Part shown: piece by piece, positions 24,301-36,990 of the stretch
How the letters are laid out: every line of letters begins with the position of its first letter
Numbering within the stretch: the stretch's first letter is position 1
Source: Todiramphus chloris collaris
Taxonomy: Eukaryota > Chordata > Aves > Coraciiformes > Alcedinidae
Length of the DNA stretch: 64,000 nucleotides
Reading direction: 5' to 3'
Assembly (NCBI GenBank): GCA_025345505.1
Contig: JANVCC010000049.1
Coordinates: 8,756,335-8,820,334, forward strand
Program-made: the position numbers and the translations under genes
The notes under the pieces: model-generated
Databases searched by the model: none
Seen by the model: only the letters and a program-made list of their open reading frames with translations
Told to the model about the DNA's origin: nothing

Positions 24301-27300
24301 ACTACTAACATTTTCTTAAAATCAAATCTGGTACCTACAGTTTTTTACTGTTGCTTTTAAAGGTCTAATTTTTTTTTTTCTTCCTATTTAATTGCTTTAG
24401 TATTGCATTATGTTCTGCTTTCACTTTTTAATTGGCAATCACGTCATGTCCATGCTGGAAGACAGGGAATTTCACTGTGGAATTGAAGGCAGAGATTTGG
24501 ACCACTGTGTTTTCACTTAATGAGTACTTAGTAATTCTCTTTAAACTGTACCTACTACCACAACAAATGGAGTCTGCTTAAGTGAAGCCGATCAGATCTA
24601 TAATACACACTTCAACTCTTGATTTCAAGAATGCTAAGTGAGGGCATTGATGACAACTACTCAAGCCTTTGTGCCATGGTACGGCTGAGGAGGAAGGTTG
24701 GCACTGGCATCTTGGCGGGCGAGGGCTGCCGTGGGTGCTAGGGATGTGGTCAGAGGAACCCTTGCTCCTCTGGCTCCTGGGTGGGTGAGTGAGAAGGATC
24801 TCGTCTCAGCTGGTAGACAGCTCTGTGCTTCTTCTGTGCCTCTTCTGTGCCTGTGGGCTTTGTGTGGCAAGCTGGTCAACCTGGCATTAGCACTGCAGCA
24901 AAATGAGTATAACCAAGACGATTTAGAGGCTAGAAGTTTCTTTTCCCAGTGGATTGGGATGCCCCCGCTGCCCTTGTATTCCCCACGCATTAATGCCTAG
25001 GTGCAGCTTTCATGTGTTTTCTCTGCACTGGGAGCTGGCTCAGTGCAGAGCTGTACCTGAAACTGGGCAGCATAGCTGCTCGTACTCCTGCCAGCTTCTC
25101 GCCCTGAGTCCTGTTTAAACCACCCAGCCAATTTTGTCAGCAGATGAACACTTAGCTCTGCTGAGTTAGTGTATAAATAGCTTTTGATATAGGAGTTCAG
25201 CCTGTATAAGTGTAGTGTCTCGTCTGTGATGGTTCCTGCACTTAGCATTTTAGGGTTCTTAGGGTATAGCACAGACTACTATTGATTGCTTCTTATAGGT
25301 GCCTGTAGTTAGCATCAAACAGGAAAGTACAGTTTGTATTGTGGGCACTTACGAATATCTCTGAGCATCGAAGGGCAGGGGGTGCAGTTGGGGGCTGCAT
25401 CCTCAAGTCATCTCAGCGCTTGGCCCGGAGAGTTGAGAGCTGAAACCTAAGCCCTGCCATCAGCCACCAGCCAGCACCAGTGTGGTGTGTCCGGAGCTGG
25501 CGGCGGGGGTAAGGAGGCGTGAAGGAACAGCAAGGCAAGTTGCACTTCTGCATAATAGCAAAGAGTCTCATCCTGCCACCTGCCCGGGCATTGTCACTTG
25601 GAGGTCACACTGATGCAAAGATGCTGTGCTCTCTGCAGGGAGAGCGCGCGTCTCTCCTGCCACTTTACCCTTTTGAAATGCATGCTGCACAGTCCTGGAT
25701 TTCAACTTAATCAGAGGCAGGAATGTTTGTACCAAGATTGGCTGACGTATTTATTTTACTCAGGATTAATTTATAAACTCTGTCTCTACCTGGAGAAGTT
25801 CGATTAGCATTATAAATTCAATGTGTGGTGGATTCTGAAGGAACTTGATCTTTTAAAAAGAAATTATAATTAAAAAATTATTAAAAAAACAAGCAGCTGG
25901 GAAATTGGAGGGAGAATTCAGATTTAAATTGCAAGATTGCCTGTGGTCCTGGAGTCAGTAAGGTCATATCCTGTGAAAAAAATGTAGCCCATTTGGGCTT
26001 TAAATTTTTACATATTACAGCTATCCAAAACATGCTTAACACAGCATCTGGACATGTCTTAATGGTTTAGAGGTGGTAACAATAAAAGTACTTTAAAAAA
26101 AAAAACAAAAAACAAACCACATAAATTTAGTTGTTAAACTACAAGATATTTCATTCCCCAATGACCCATGGAAGTTCCAATGGACAGCTGTTACTGTGGT
26201 TTTCCAAATCAATGATGCACAAGAATTTCAGCAAATGTTAGGACCTGGCTGACTAAACAGTACCTGTGTGAACACACATCTGTCCTGCAGGCCAGATGTG
26301 TGCCTAAGCATTGATCGAGCTCCTCGTGGCCATCCTTCAAACACTGGCAGAGCTGCTGCTTGCAACCTTTACTTCTGTAAAGTTTGGAGTGCTGGGATTT
26401 TCCCCCAAGGGCAAGAGGCTTGAGGGACAAAGGGAGATCTTTTCCTGAAGAGTGGTGCCTGGTATTGATAAAGCTTATTGTAATTGCAGGCCTCGTTGGG
26501 GAAAGGGGTGTTTTGGGAATAAGGGGTTTTTATTATTATTTTTGGGTGGTGTTACTCCCAGAGGAGTACTGCTTGCTGCAGCTGCCTGACTTTGGAGTTA
26601 CTGGGGAAAGTACTGCTCTGTTTTGGTTGGGGTTTTTTTGTTTGCTTTCCCAGCTGTTCCCCACTGCATGCTAAATGGGTCTGGTAACCTAAACAGACAC
26701 AGTTCGTGGATGAAAGGAGGCAGCTGAAGGAGACAGGAAGAAGAGAGGAAATATTTCATGATACAGTAGAAGTGAATGATTTTGCTGATTGGTGGCCATC
26801 TGCTTGCTCTCCCAGTCCTTTCCAGTTGACCGTAGCTTTGTTCTTGGTGGGTTTCTCCTACAGCCTGTCACAGAGTTGTTGGAGAAGCGCTTAAGGAGAG
26901 GGAAGACCTTCACCACAAACTGATTCACAGGAGGTTACTCCTTTCTCTCGGAGCTTGCCTGTCTTGTACCAGGTTGCTAAAGCCACTCTTGCATCATCTG
27001 TCCTTATCCTGGAGCAAACGTTAATGGAGCCAGCGTCGATGTTCTGCTGACGCAGGCAGAGGGTCCTTGAAAGCAGGCAGTGACAATGCAGAGTTGGCAT
27101 TTTCCACTAGTTCTGCTAATTAATTAAGGTCACATGTCTTAGCTATTAGTTTGGACATTGCTTTTTCTCCATTAAGCAGGCAGTAAAATGCCAGGGAAGT
27201 GGAAGAGAGGTTCTCCCCTCCACTGAGCCCCACTGTGGGATCCAGGTGATGGTTGCAGGGTGCTGTTGAGCCATGGGTAAGCCAGCCTGTTAATGGCACT

Positions 27301-29235
27301 TGCTGCTCCAAACAGGAGAATTTCTTTCATGTGGCAGTAAATGACATGAAATTCTACATGCAGTAGTGTTAGCCTGATCTTTCTAAGGGTCTGCTATGGT
27401 TAAGGCTTGCTAGAGAGCAAGATGTTACCAGGTAAACTTGCTAGGCATGTGCTGACAATGCTGAGAAGCAGGCCTTGGTGTTTTAAAAAAAACAATCATT
27501 GCCCTGCTTTAAAAATAAAATAAATACATTTAAATCAAGACTTATTGTTGAAATCTGGAGGACATTCCAGTGCAGAGTACGTCACCTTCGCAATTGTCTA
27601 GACAGGTTACCCGTGTCCCTGTTAAGAAACCTCATTATTTATTTATAGTTATTTATTATAATAAATGTGATTGCCTGCAGTAAGATACTAACTCCACTGA
27701 GTCATATTTCAGATTGCACAGCTGTGTTGGTTGAATTTTCAGAATAAATAAAACATTTGCAGCTGCAGATAGAGCAGCCTCTTTGACTCTCAAATGATTC
27801 TGGTAGGTGCTGTTCCTGGGAGAGGTACAAGGGGAGGAGATGCTCAACTTTGGCGAGGAGAAGGAGGAGGTGACCTTCAAGCTCGCACACTGCCTGACCT
27901 TAGATAATGTCCTTGTTGGATGCAGGAGCTGGTGGAGCTTGCTGTTACTGCTGACTTCAGCAGGGCTGGGATAGTACCTTGCATGCTGGGGTTTGAACAC
28001 TTTAAATGGTTTGAAGACATCCAGTCTGTATGCAGAACTGGATGTTTTATAGACCTGGTGTATTATCACAGGGATTGTGTTCTCTGCTACAAGCCCGTTG
28101 ATTTTGGTAGTGTTGCTTAAGGTTTACCTCTTGTTCATCATAGCCACTAATATTTGGTATGTGTTTTTCTTCCCATGAGTTTTGTTGGGGAGAAGGAGCT
28201 TGCCAGCATCCTGATATCCTCTGGTTTACTGCAAGAAACCATAAGCTTGCAGTTGTCTGACTTCTGTCCAAAGGCAATTACTTTCTTTTTGACCAGTTAC
28301 CCAAAATCTTGGGTCCTCCGAGCTGTTTAACTGAGGAGGTGAGAGAGGCAGTAAAGCTAGAGATATCAACAAAGGAGAGGATTGACTGGGGGGAACAGTT
28401 TCCTTGCTCACCCTTTCTAATTAGCATTCAATCTAGAAATGGTCCTTGTTTTTTCTCGCCTTGGAGTCTCAGGTCTGCCTATTCTGGCTTCTTTCAGAAG
28501 CTTTGCAAAGCTCCTCTGTGTGGGTTCCACTGAGTTTTGAACATGTGCTACTTAACATGTGCCTATCATCTGGTTGTATTGTGATTTCTTCAGCTCTTTG
28601 GCTTTAGGGACGAGTAAGTTCCCTTATTTATCCTAAGTGAGGTATAGACGTCACATCCATCTGTTGGGTGAGGTGGGACCCAAACTTTATGCAGAAGACA
28701 ACCTTGTACATTGCCAAGGAATGGTGGAATGTTTTATATGTATTCTGAGTGTCAGGATTATGTGTAGTCCATCTGTTTTGGTTAGATTGACCTGATGGCA
28801 GCATATGGTCAAAATGGTTGAGCTTGGCTAGGTGGATGTTTTCTTGCCTATAGAACTTAATTTTATTGAAGTGTGAAAGAACATTAAGTTTGGCATTGTA
28901 TGAAATTACTTGAGGGAATTTAAGTTTGTTGTTCCCTGTAGCATTTGATAAAATACACAAAGGCCAGAAGGAATGAATGATTCACTTGTCGACTGTCAGC
29001 TGTGGTGGAAAAATGAGGTGAAGCTGGATTCATGATTTGAAAATCTGTTCATCAGCACTGGAACTTGTCAAAACATAATTCCATCTTGTTAATTTTAGGG
29101 AGTTATCGGCTCAAAAGTAAATCATAAAGATTTGTAGAAGGGGAGCAAAATGGTATTTTACAGTGAGTGTTTTTTTTGTTATCTTGATTTTTTTTTTTTT
29201 AGAAGAAAGATTTCATAAAACTTCCTGCTGTTACA
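21370..29235. other. Intronic stretch, nothing recognised
   Basis: AT-rich intron DNA with poly-T (24,241-24,262, interrupted; 24,370-24,379), poly-A (26,095-26,105) and a threefold TTCTGTGCC-like microrepeat near 24,829-24,852. No ORF of interest and no further CR1 tail was seen on either strand. Confidence 0.5.
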
Positions 29236-29236
29236 A

Positions 29237-29294
29237 AGTTAGCGTGCCCTTGCACCAGTAACGCCAGTTAGCGTGCCCTTGCACCAGTAACTCC
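29237..29294. repeat. 29 bp tandem duplication
   Basis: The unit starting AGTTAGCGTGCCCTTGCACC is present twice in direct tandem, at 29,237 and 29,266. The two copies differ by about one base near the end (AACGCC versus AACTCC). It is a recent local duplication without evident function. Confidence 0.9.
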
Positions 29295-31925
29295 TGGCTG
29301 ACTGCAGAATTTGAGGTTTAACCATGCACCATCAAATTCTATTTTCAAATTTAGCATTAAAACAGCCTTTCAGGCTTAAGGTAACGTGCTCACTTTTATT
29401 TCAGTGCACACGGTGGCAGATAATTATTGTGCGTGCTGCTTTTCTTTCACTATCATTAATAGGTTAGTATTGCAGCATCTGCCAGACCACAAATAATAAG
29501 GGGTACTTCAAGTGTGAATTAAAAAAAAAGTTAAGAAATTAAAAGGAATTCCAAGGAATTGTATGCAGTGAGGTAATGAGTGTCTTGAGGCAGAGACCAG
29601 GTAAATGACTTAATGAGTCCAGATCAGCTGATAGTCGAACATAAAACCTGTTCGAGCTTGTTAGCTAAACTCATCCATCAAACTAACTGCCTGTTCTTCA
29701 TGGATGTTAACCCAGTTGTACTAATGTTCTAAGGTAAAAAAACCTGCAAAAGTGGAAAAGTTACATGCGAAAAGGGAGTAATAAATGAGCCTTTTTTGCT
29801 GTAATTAAGCAGGCTGTTGATTAAGGAGACCTGTGGGCTGATTCAGACAGTGCTGTTCGTGGTGTACAGCAGCCCGTGTTCAGTCAGTGCTGCTGGATGT
29901 GGTTGACCAGCCGCATCCTCAGCAAGCTGCCAGCGTGGGGACTTCTGGGTTTCTATGCCAGTGTGTGCATGCAGCAGATGGACTTATAAGAGAAGGAAAG
30001 AAACGGACTGGCTGAGGAAAGGAGTGCTTACGGGCCCTCTTGTATCAGCGCTGACTTTCGTGAGTTCATGTGTAGTAATATATGCAAGTAGTGCAGTGAC
30101 TTAGGTCTGCAGATTACTCCAGGATCCTTGGATGAAAAAGACTCTATGCTATGAATTGCTCCTAAGTAGTTTTGCTGGAACCCTAAGGAAATAGCAAAAC
30201 TTGAGTGGTTTGAGCTGTTCTTGGGCAGTGCAGGGTGCGCTGTGTCCATCCTTCCTCTCACGGTCTACAGAAATACTCTGCAGTGGAAAAAGCACAAAGG
30301 TCCAGTTTTGTAAAAAGCTTTGGGAAGTGGATGAAGTAGTGCCATCTTCAAAACTGGCTTGTCTGGCAGAGTCCTTGGCAGTGCATATTTTTTCAAGTCG
30401 TCTCTTTGGTTTTTTTTTTACTGTTAAAAAGCAGTGCCACCTTGGGATCCAGTGGTTCATCCTGTTGCTTTGGGATGAGTACACCATGGAGGTGCTCCAG
30501 TGTGTGTGATGGTCCCACCTCCAAAGAGACGTCAGTTGGCATGGGAGGGCCCAGGGCAACCGTGTCTGTTAGCACCATCAGCAGAGACCTGGAGGAGCTG
30601 GAGGCTGAAGATTCTTGTAGACACCTCAAAGTACTCTTCCAAAGTGTTTTTGTATAAGGGGAGGATTTGCTTTCCAGATTCTTTCCTTTAATGTTATGGA
30701 GGAGCTTATAGTGGGGGGAAAAACTCAGAGGTTGATTGGTTTGCTTGACTTATGGATGCTGTGGGAAGCTCGGAGGTGGGAATCAACTCTTCCCAGCAGG
30801 ATTGGGCAGTGGCAGATAGAAAAGGGTTGGAAGGGCCCTGGTTTGGTAGAGAAGCAGGAATGGAGGCATATGTGGATGGAGGCGTAGTTGAAATTGCTGT
30901 CTAGGAGAAGGACTTTTCTCCTCAAGTTTCTGAGTGGCTATCAGCAGGGCAACATGCCTTTGTCAAGGTCAAGGAATGTGCTGTAATTGAGTTGTGAGAT
31001 GAGTGGTCCCTGGGTAGGAGTTGCTCCATGTGTCTGGGTAGGAAAAGCTGTTCTTTAAATCTTATGCAGAAAGAATCAGCAAACCTTAGATACAGCCTGG
31101 CTGTGTGGATCTCAAGTGGTTTGTTAAAAGCATGTTCAATGAGTGTAGAGATGAAGGGAAGAGAGAAGTGCATCCGAGCCTGGGAGAGAAAAACCCGTGT
31201 GTAGTCTGAGGGCAAGGAGTGAGTGAGCAGGGAGGGCTGGGGGTTGCAGGTGAGGGGCTGGTCGCTCTGGCTGCAGCCCTGCTCCTCAGGGCTTGGCATT
31301 TCTGGCGAGGGACCTAGAGAACTAACGCGCTCTGTTGCCAAAAGGAACAGAAATCCAAACGCTTCTTTGCTGTTGAGGATGCAGGGTGCTTGCACAAAGA
31401 GCTGGAAGAAAGGCAAATGTTAAACAATGAGGGTAATTTGACTCATTGTCAGTTCTCTGCTTGCTGTGATTTGCTGAGTTTTAGTAGGGCTTAATAAGGG
31501 AGGAAGAAGAAGATGTTGTAATCAATTTGCTCTGCGGTTATTTTGGAGCTAATTTCTGGTGGCTGTGGCTGCAGCTGGAGTGGGCGGGCATTGGGAGAAG
31601 GAGCCTTTAGTGGAGAGATGCTCCTTGGAAAAGCAAATCAACCTCCCTGGCTGTAACCAGCTCTTCCTCCCTGCATCCTGCTTTCAACCTCCAGTTGAAC
31701 TTTGATCATTTTAAAGAGACAGTGGCTTCTACAAGGGCATGGTGTGTTAGTGAAACCACTTTCTGTAGGGTGTTTCTGCTGTTTCCTTTACCACTGCTAT
31801 TGAGAATGAGCTTTTCTGTGGTTTCCTATCTCAAATTCTGCATAGGAGTTGTAGGAGCAGGGGAAATTGTTCACTGCTTTCCTCCTGCTGTATCCAGTAA
31901 CATATCCATGAAATTAGTACTTGGC

Positions 31926-31941
31926 ATATATATATATATAT
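31926..31941. repeat. (AT)8 microsatellite
   Basis: Eight AT units are followed seven bases later by another short TATATATA stretch. It is an ordinary dinucleotide repeat. Confidence 0.85.
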
Positions 31942-33096
31942 CTTGAGTATATATAATCTATCAAAGAAATACCCTTGATTTGAAGGTGAAGAGCTGCAAT
32001 AGTAATTTGAGGAGATGCATTTCTCCCCTCTTCTGCATCTTTTTGTTTGCTAATGTTAAGATCAATGGTGAATAAGTGCTGTTTTGAAAAAATTGACATT
32101 TAGTTGGCCAGAAACAGTAAACAACAGACAGCAATTGAAACAGTCCTAACATGGCTGAGTGGAGGAAGGTGATCATTAATCACTCTCCGTTTGTTAGAAA
32201 GATAATGTTTGAGGAAATTAAAGCACGGTGCAGAAGTGTTCAGGGCTTCTTTCCCTGGACTGTGCATATGCTCACTCTTTACTTGCAATTATTCTGCTGT
32301 TATGGATGCTTGGCTTTTAACAAGCACATGAAAATCTAGTATCAGGCTCCAGCCGTGCCTCCTGTATTTATAAAGAGCTTTTCTTTTGCATTGCAGTGAT
32401 AGAGCATGACACAGAGACATGATACACTATTTCAGTATAAGGTGCCAAAACTGAAGAGGAAACATTTTATGTGATTAAACAACTGAGAAGTTTTGACAGA
32501 TGTTTGCCTGACAGCTTGCAGGAAAAGCAGCGCTGCTCAGATGCAGTTAGTGCTCCTGCATGTGTTTGTGCCCCAAATTCAGGGGAGGTGGTAAGAGTGG
32601 CTGTCTCGCAGACTTCTAGGACCCCTTCCCATTGCTGGGGGCTTTGTGTTGTACATTTTACAGTACCTCTGAGTGCACTTGGCTTGGACTCTGTTCTTGG
32701 TGCTGGGCTAGCTGGAAAATCTTCCCACGTCCTTGTCCCAACTGCTTTCTCTCCTGTCCAGTCTTCCTTTTCTAGGGACTTCCTTTTTCTTAGCATCTTT
32801 GCTTTTGTTTTTTTGGCTCATGGCACTGTGTTTCTTGCTTGTACTTTAGGAAGTTATTACTGGTTTTAGTAAAGGCTTTTAACGTAAATCTTGCTAAAAT
32901 AAAATCATGGTGAAGGTGCTGGTTCTGACCTCTTGGCCCTGGCTGAATGTCTTTTCTACTTTCATTCCCAACCAGGTGATTTTGTGCTTTAAGGGCAGTT
33001 AATGTTGGGGCTTTGACAATTTTTGAGCATTAAAATAGCTTTGATTTGAAGTTTGAATTCAGGATGATACGCTTTGGCTTTTGAAAAGTTGCAATC

Positions 33097-33115
33097 TTTT
33101 TTTTTTTTTTTTTTT
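33097..33115. repeat. T19 homopolymer
   Basis: Nineteen T on the + strand. No adjacent retroposon body was recognised on either side, so it is called a simple repeat, not a retroposon tail. Confidence 0.85.
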
Positions 33116-33190
33116 GTTATGTAGGTGGCAGAAATCATTTTGAAGTTGTATTTGGAGAATAAAAATGAATTCAGACCTGTCCAAGATAGT

Positions 33191-33224
33191 CTGTTTTTTG
33201 TTGTTGTTTGTTTTGGTTTTTTTG
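33191..33224 (+). repeat. G/T-rich low-complexity tract
   Basis: TTTTTTGTTGTTG and GTTTTGGTTTTTTT runs lie close together, with only G and T on the + strand. It has the same polarity as the tracts at 15.3, 56.3 and 59.1 kb. Confidence 0.7.
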
Positions 33225-34639
33225 GCTCAAATTAGAAGAGCAGCATTGACCTTTGTGTGATGCGTAATCAAGTTGAAAACTTGCTTTGAATCAAACTGCA
33301 AAAGTGTAATCCCCTTCAGGGTTTATGGTATGTTTTGCTTATAGCCTCCATGTGCCTGTCTGAGGATTCAGTGGATGCTTTAACTCTGCTGCTATCTATA
33401 GCACTTTGGAATGCATTCATTCATAGAAATGGATTGTAAGAACAGCTTTGCAAAGACCTGAAGGGAAGCAAGGGTGCCTGGGAGAACAAGGAACATCACT
33501 GATTGCCCGGGAAGACATCGGGATTTTGGCAACTGCAGTGATGAAAAAGGACACCTACCTTGTGTGCCAGGAGTACTAGAACTCATTTGGGATTGAGTTC
33601 TCCCCAAAAAGAAAGAGTGGGGTGAATTCCTACAAGAACAGCTGTGAGTTACTGAAGATGTTAGGCTCCTAGAGGCAGCCTGGGCAGATTTTACTCACTG
33701 AGTTTGCCCCCTTATATTGTGCAGATTTGGAAATAGGGTGAGTTTAGGATGAAAATACCCAAGAATTGCATCCTACAATTGCATGAGATAATACATATTT
33801 CCCCTCCCCGCAACCTGTGCAGCTCTCTCCTGGGCAGTATTAGTTCTCTGTAGACTCCCACTGCGTCCTTCTGTTAAGCCATCTCCCCAGCTTATTGCAT
33901 GTTCCAGTGGCATGAGTCAGTGCACCAGTAAGAGAATTAAAAAAGAGTGTATGTGTCATGCTTTAGTCTGCCAGCTCCCTGAACTTGGTTTTTACTACGG
34001 GAGCACTAAGGTGAAGTCTTATGCCAGCAGTATGTGCCAGGAATGCTCCTGATTGGGAGGCACAGCTCTTCTCTTGTGGCCCTGTTAAATTGCCAGCTGC
34101 ATTGCTACTGCAGGGTTAAATCCACGTGATAGTGTCTGCACGCCTGCTGGGGCACGCTAAAGACCTGTCCGGCCCTGACAGCAGATGCTTGAGAACAAGT
34201 ATGAAAAAATAATCCGGATCTTTTCTCTTCTACACTTGACAGAAGTCAGCAACCCAGTGTAAGCCATAAGATGCATTGCTAAACAGCATTTTTATATGTG
34301 TTTAATGCCAAGAATTGTCTGCTTTTCAACGGTGGGACTCAGTATACTATAGTGATGAATGGCAAGATCACGAGTGTGCGTTTGCTTTCCTAGCCAGCTC
34401 TCTGCTCCTGCACAGCTGGTTGTGTTGGAGTGAACCGATTGTGGTTTGCCATTAAATCTTAATTAGGTAACAACCAGTAATGCGTTACATTCTATCTATG
34501 TAGCCTCATTTGCATGGGGTGGAAGGTAGTGTGAGGACTGACTTGTTGGTGCGTGGTTAAGAGGATTAGAGGTGGCTCCGCAAGGGTGTGGGCAGGATGA
34601 TGGGTGAGCTGGGAAGGTGGGACACTGTGTGCCATCGCA

Positions 34640-34960
34640 TCGCTGATGCTGTAAGCATTTTATTTAAAGGAAATTCCCCCTTTATCCTGCTGGGCTTATG
34701 TTAAAGGAAGCGCATTTGTTCCTTTTGACTCGGTTGTGGGAGAAGGCTAAATTATTGCTGTATCCTGCAAAGGCAGTTGGTGAACAGGGTGGAGAGATAG
34801 CATAAAGGCTAAATAAGTGTAAAAGATTAAAGCGTTTCTAATTTATGGCACAGTGCTCACAGGGGAATGTGCTCATGAAGACCTGCAGCATCTTTTCCTA
34901 CTGAATGAACGGATTAATGATGGTAAATTCCGCCGTGCTAGGGACGTGTGTGAGGTCACT
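34640..34960. promoter_or_regulatory. Unique AT-rich block, candidate conserved noncoding element
   Basis: Non-repetitive sequence with A/T-rich factor-like cores (TTATTTAAAGG, GGCTAAATTATTGC, GGATTAATGATGG) and no ORF. The block just upstream (about 34,440-34,515) adds AATTAGG and the octamer-like ATTTGCAT. This is a compositional suggestion only. Confidence 0.2.
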
Positions 34961-35049
34961 CCTTGGGGTTGGCCATAGGAAATACTTCAACTGGAAAAAG
35001 CCACCATTTCCTCGCGGCTGCTTTGGATTCTGCTTTTACAGTCGAAAGC

Positions 35050-35250
35050 GCAGAGTTTTTCTGGGGTAGTTTTGGAAAATATTTAATTAAGCGGCTCTAA
35101 TGAGGGGCCATTATAACTGCAAACAGAATTATTGTTATCATCATTTCAGCTGTTAACATTTTAAGGGCAGTTGTTCACAAACTGTTCAGTAATTAGGGCC
35201 CAATTCACTGTGGAAAAATTGTAGCTGAGCTGCTGCTGCAGCAAGGGTAA
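35050..35250. promoter_or_regulatory. Clustered TAAT cores, candidate enhancer-like element
   Basis: Within about 130 bases there are ATTTAATTAAGC, CCATTATAACTG and CAGTAATTAGGG. Each carries a homeodomain-type TAAT/ATTA core in unique sequence, and a run of CTGCTGCTGCAGC follows. No ORF or repeat explains the block. Conservation would decide. Confidence 0.25.
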
Positions 35251-36906
35251 CATGGAAAGGAGAATTTGAAAAGAAGCCGTCCTTCCCAGGGCGTGCAGAC
35301 GTGCCAGGGACACGTGGACCCATCACTTCTCTGTAATGTAGTCTCTCTTCAGTACAGGCACCAAAGGTTTAGATCAGAGAAGCGGCGTGGATTGCTTTGG
35401 CAGCTGGATGATGGGTTTATTCACTGTCAGGAGTACCGTGAGATTATTTCATGGTCCTTCTTTAGGTGTGCGGAACAGAGGCAGAGGTTTGGGACAGAAC
35501 TGTGGAAACTTGTACTGTTGGCACAGCTGTGCTAATGATCAGAGTCTACAGAAATTCTGCGAACATAGCGGTATCATTATATTAATGGCCAAGAGAGCCT
35601 CTTAACCTCCTAGGAAATTAAACAGTACAAGGAGGGGAAAAGCGCAAATTACCTTTCTGTTCTCGGTAAGAAGCAGCACCTTACACAGCTTGATGCAAAT
35701 TGCTTCTAGTTAAGGAAGGTCTTAAAATGCAACTCTGCAGGGTTGCTCTGCTGTGCCTATACTTAGAGCTGCAACTATAGATAGCATAAAATTTATTTAA
35801 GTGCTAATAAAGTTTCCTTTAAGACTTATTCTAAAGCGAGTCTGTCTGAATTGTTTAGCAGGTTTGTGCACCTCCTGTTCAAGCACCTTCATACTGCTTA
35901 GACTGGGCAAGTTAACCTGGGGCTCGGTCAGCGTCTGGCTGAGCAAGCACTTTGATTCCTCAGCCTGGTTTGGGATGGTCTAGCAGAAGCTGTGCTGGTT
36001 GTGCTGGCCTTCCTGCTGCTCCCAGACCTGACCAGCAGGCAAATTGCAGCTGGAGCACAGGCTCTGCTGCTTCACAGAACCATCTCTGATACTAAAATAA
36101 CTTGGTGTAAATCTCATGCAGAGAAACACCATTTCCTGTGTTTTTTGTTTTTTTCTAGATTAAAGCACAGGCTGCAATTCATGATCAGTAAATCCATTTT
36201 CTAAGCCAGGGAGGTGGGGAATGTACAGTGTTGGGCATGTAGAGTGGGCAGGTTAAGAGCTTTAGCTCAAGAATGGGGCTTGGTGGTGGTACAGAAGGAG
36301 CTCTGGAAAATGTTTTGTGCTGCATCTAAGACCTGAGACTGTCTGAACTCTCTTGAATGTTCTCCTTCTCAGTTTAAGTAAATGTCCTTTCTCCTGAGAG
36401 CAGATATATAACTTTTATGGAATCTGAGCAAGGCCTTTTCTGGTTAGCAGCGATTTGATCTTGGCAGAGGACATGGTAGGAAGGCACTAGTGGTCTCGGA
36501 AGAGGTCATGTTGACCTATCCAGTGACTTGGTGGGAACGTGTGGCCTGTCTGTACAGGACCATCCCTTGGAAAGTGGGTCTAGGGGTTAGGGTCAGCGAC
36601 CCTAGATGGGCTTGTAGCTTACCAGCTGGCTTCCTGCAGGACCCTGCTGTCCTGCAGAACTGCTTTCCCATTTTACAGGTAAGAACCATGGATAAAATGG
36701 GAATCTCTCTTGGCACCATGCTGCAGCTGTGGGAGGGCCAGGTAGTGAAGTACTGTGTATTTTTGGTCTGAGAAATGGTGTTTTTCCAAGGGATGGGGAA
36801 GATGTCTCGTGCTGTGAACAGTAGCTTGGGGTGTACCTTGGTCTACTGCAGAGGGAGAGTTAATGATGCTTGCAGAGACCTGTGAGCCAGCCAAGGAGTG
36901 ATGTAG

Positions 36907-36990
36907 CCCCAGGATGTCTTCTCAGGTACAGAGAAAGCCAGTACTGCCCCCAGGATGTCTTCCCTTGGGTACGGAGGAAGCCAGTACTGC
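36907..36990. repeat. 41 bp tandem duplication
   Basis: A segment starting CCCCAGGATGTCTTC, continuing through GGTAC and ending AAGCCAGTACTGC, occurs twice at 36,907 and 36,948. The second copy carries a couple of extra bases and several substitutions. It is older than the 40 bp array at 18.2 kb, judged by divergence. Confidence 0.9.

Larger units (their letters stand above)
29295..36905. other. Intronic stretch with simple repeats, no gene recognised
   Basis: Contains an (AT)8 run, a T19 run and TAAT-bearing blocks listed separately. The longest open frame is a minus-strand frame of about 164 codons at 30,922-31,416, with no family resemblance. Confidence 0.5.
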
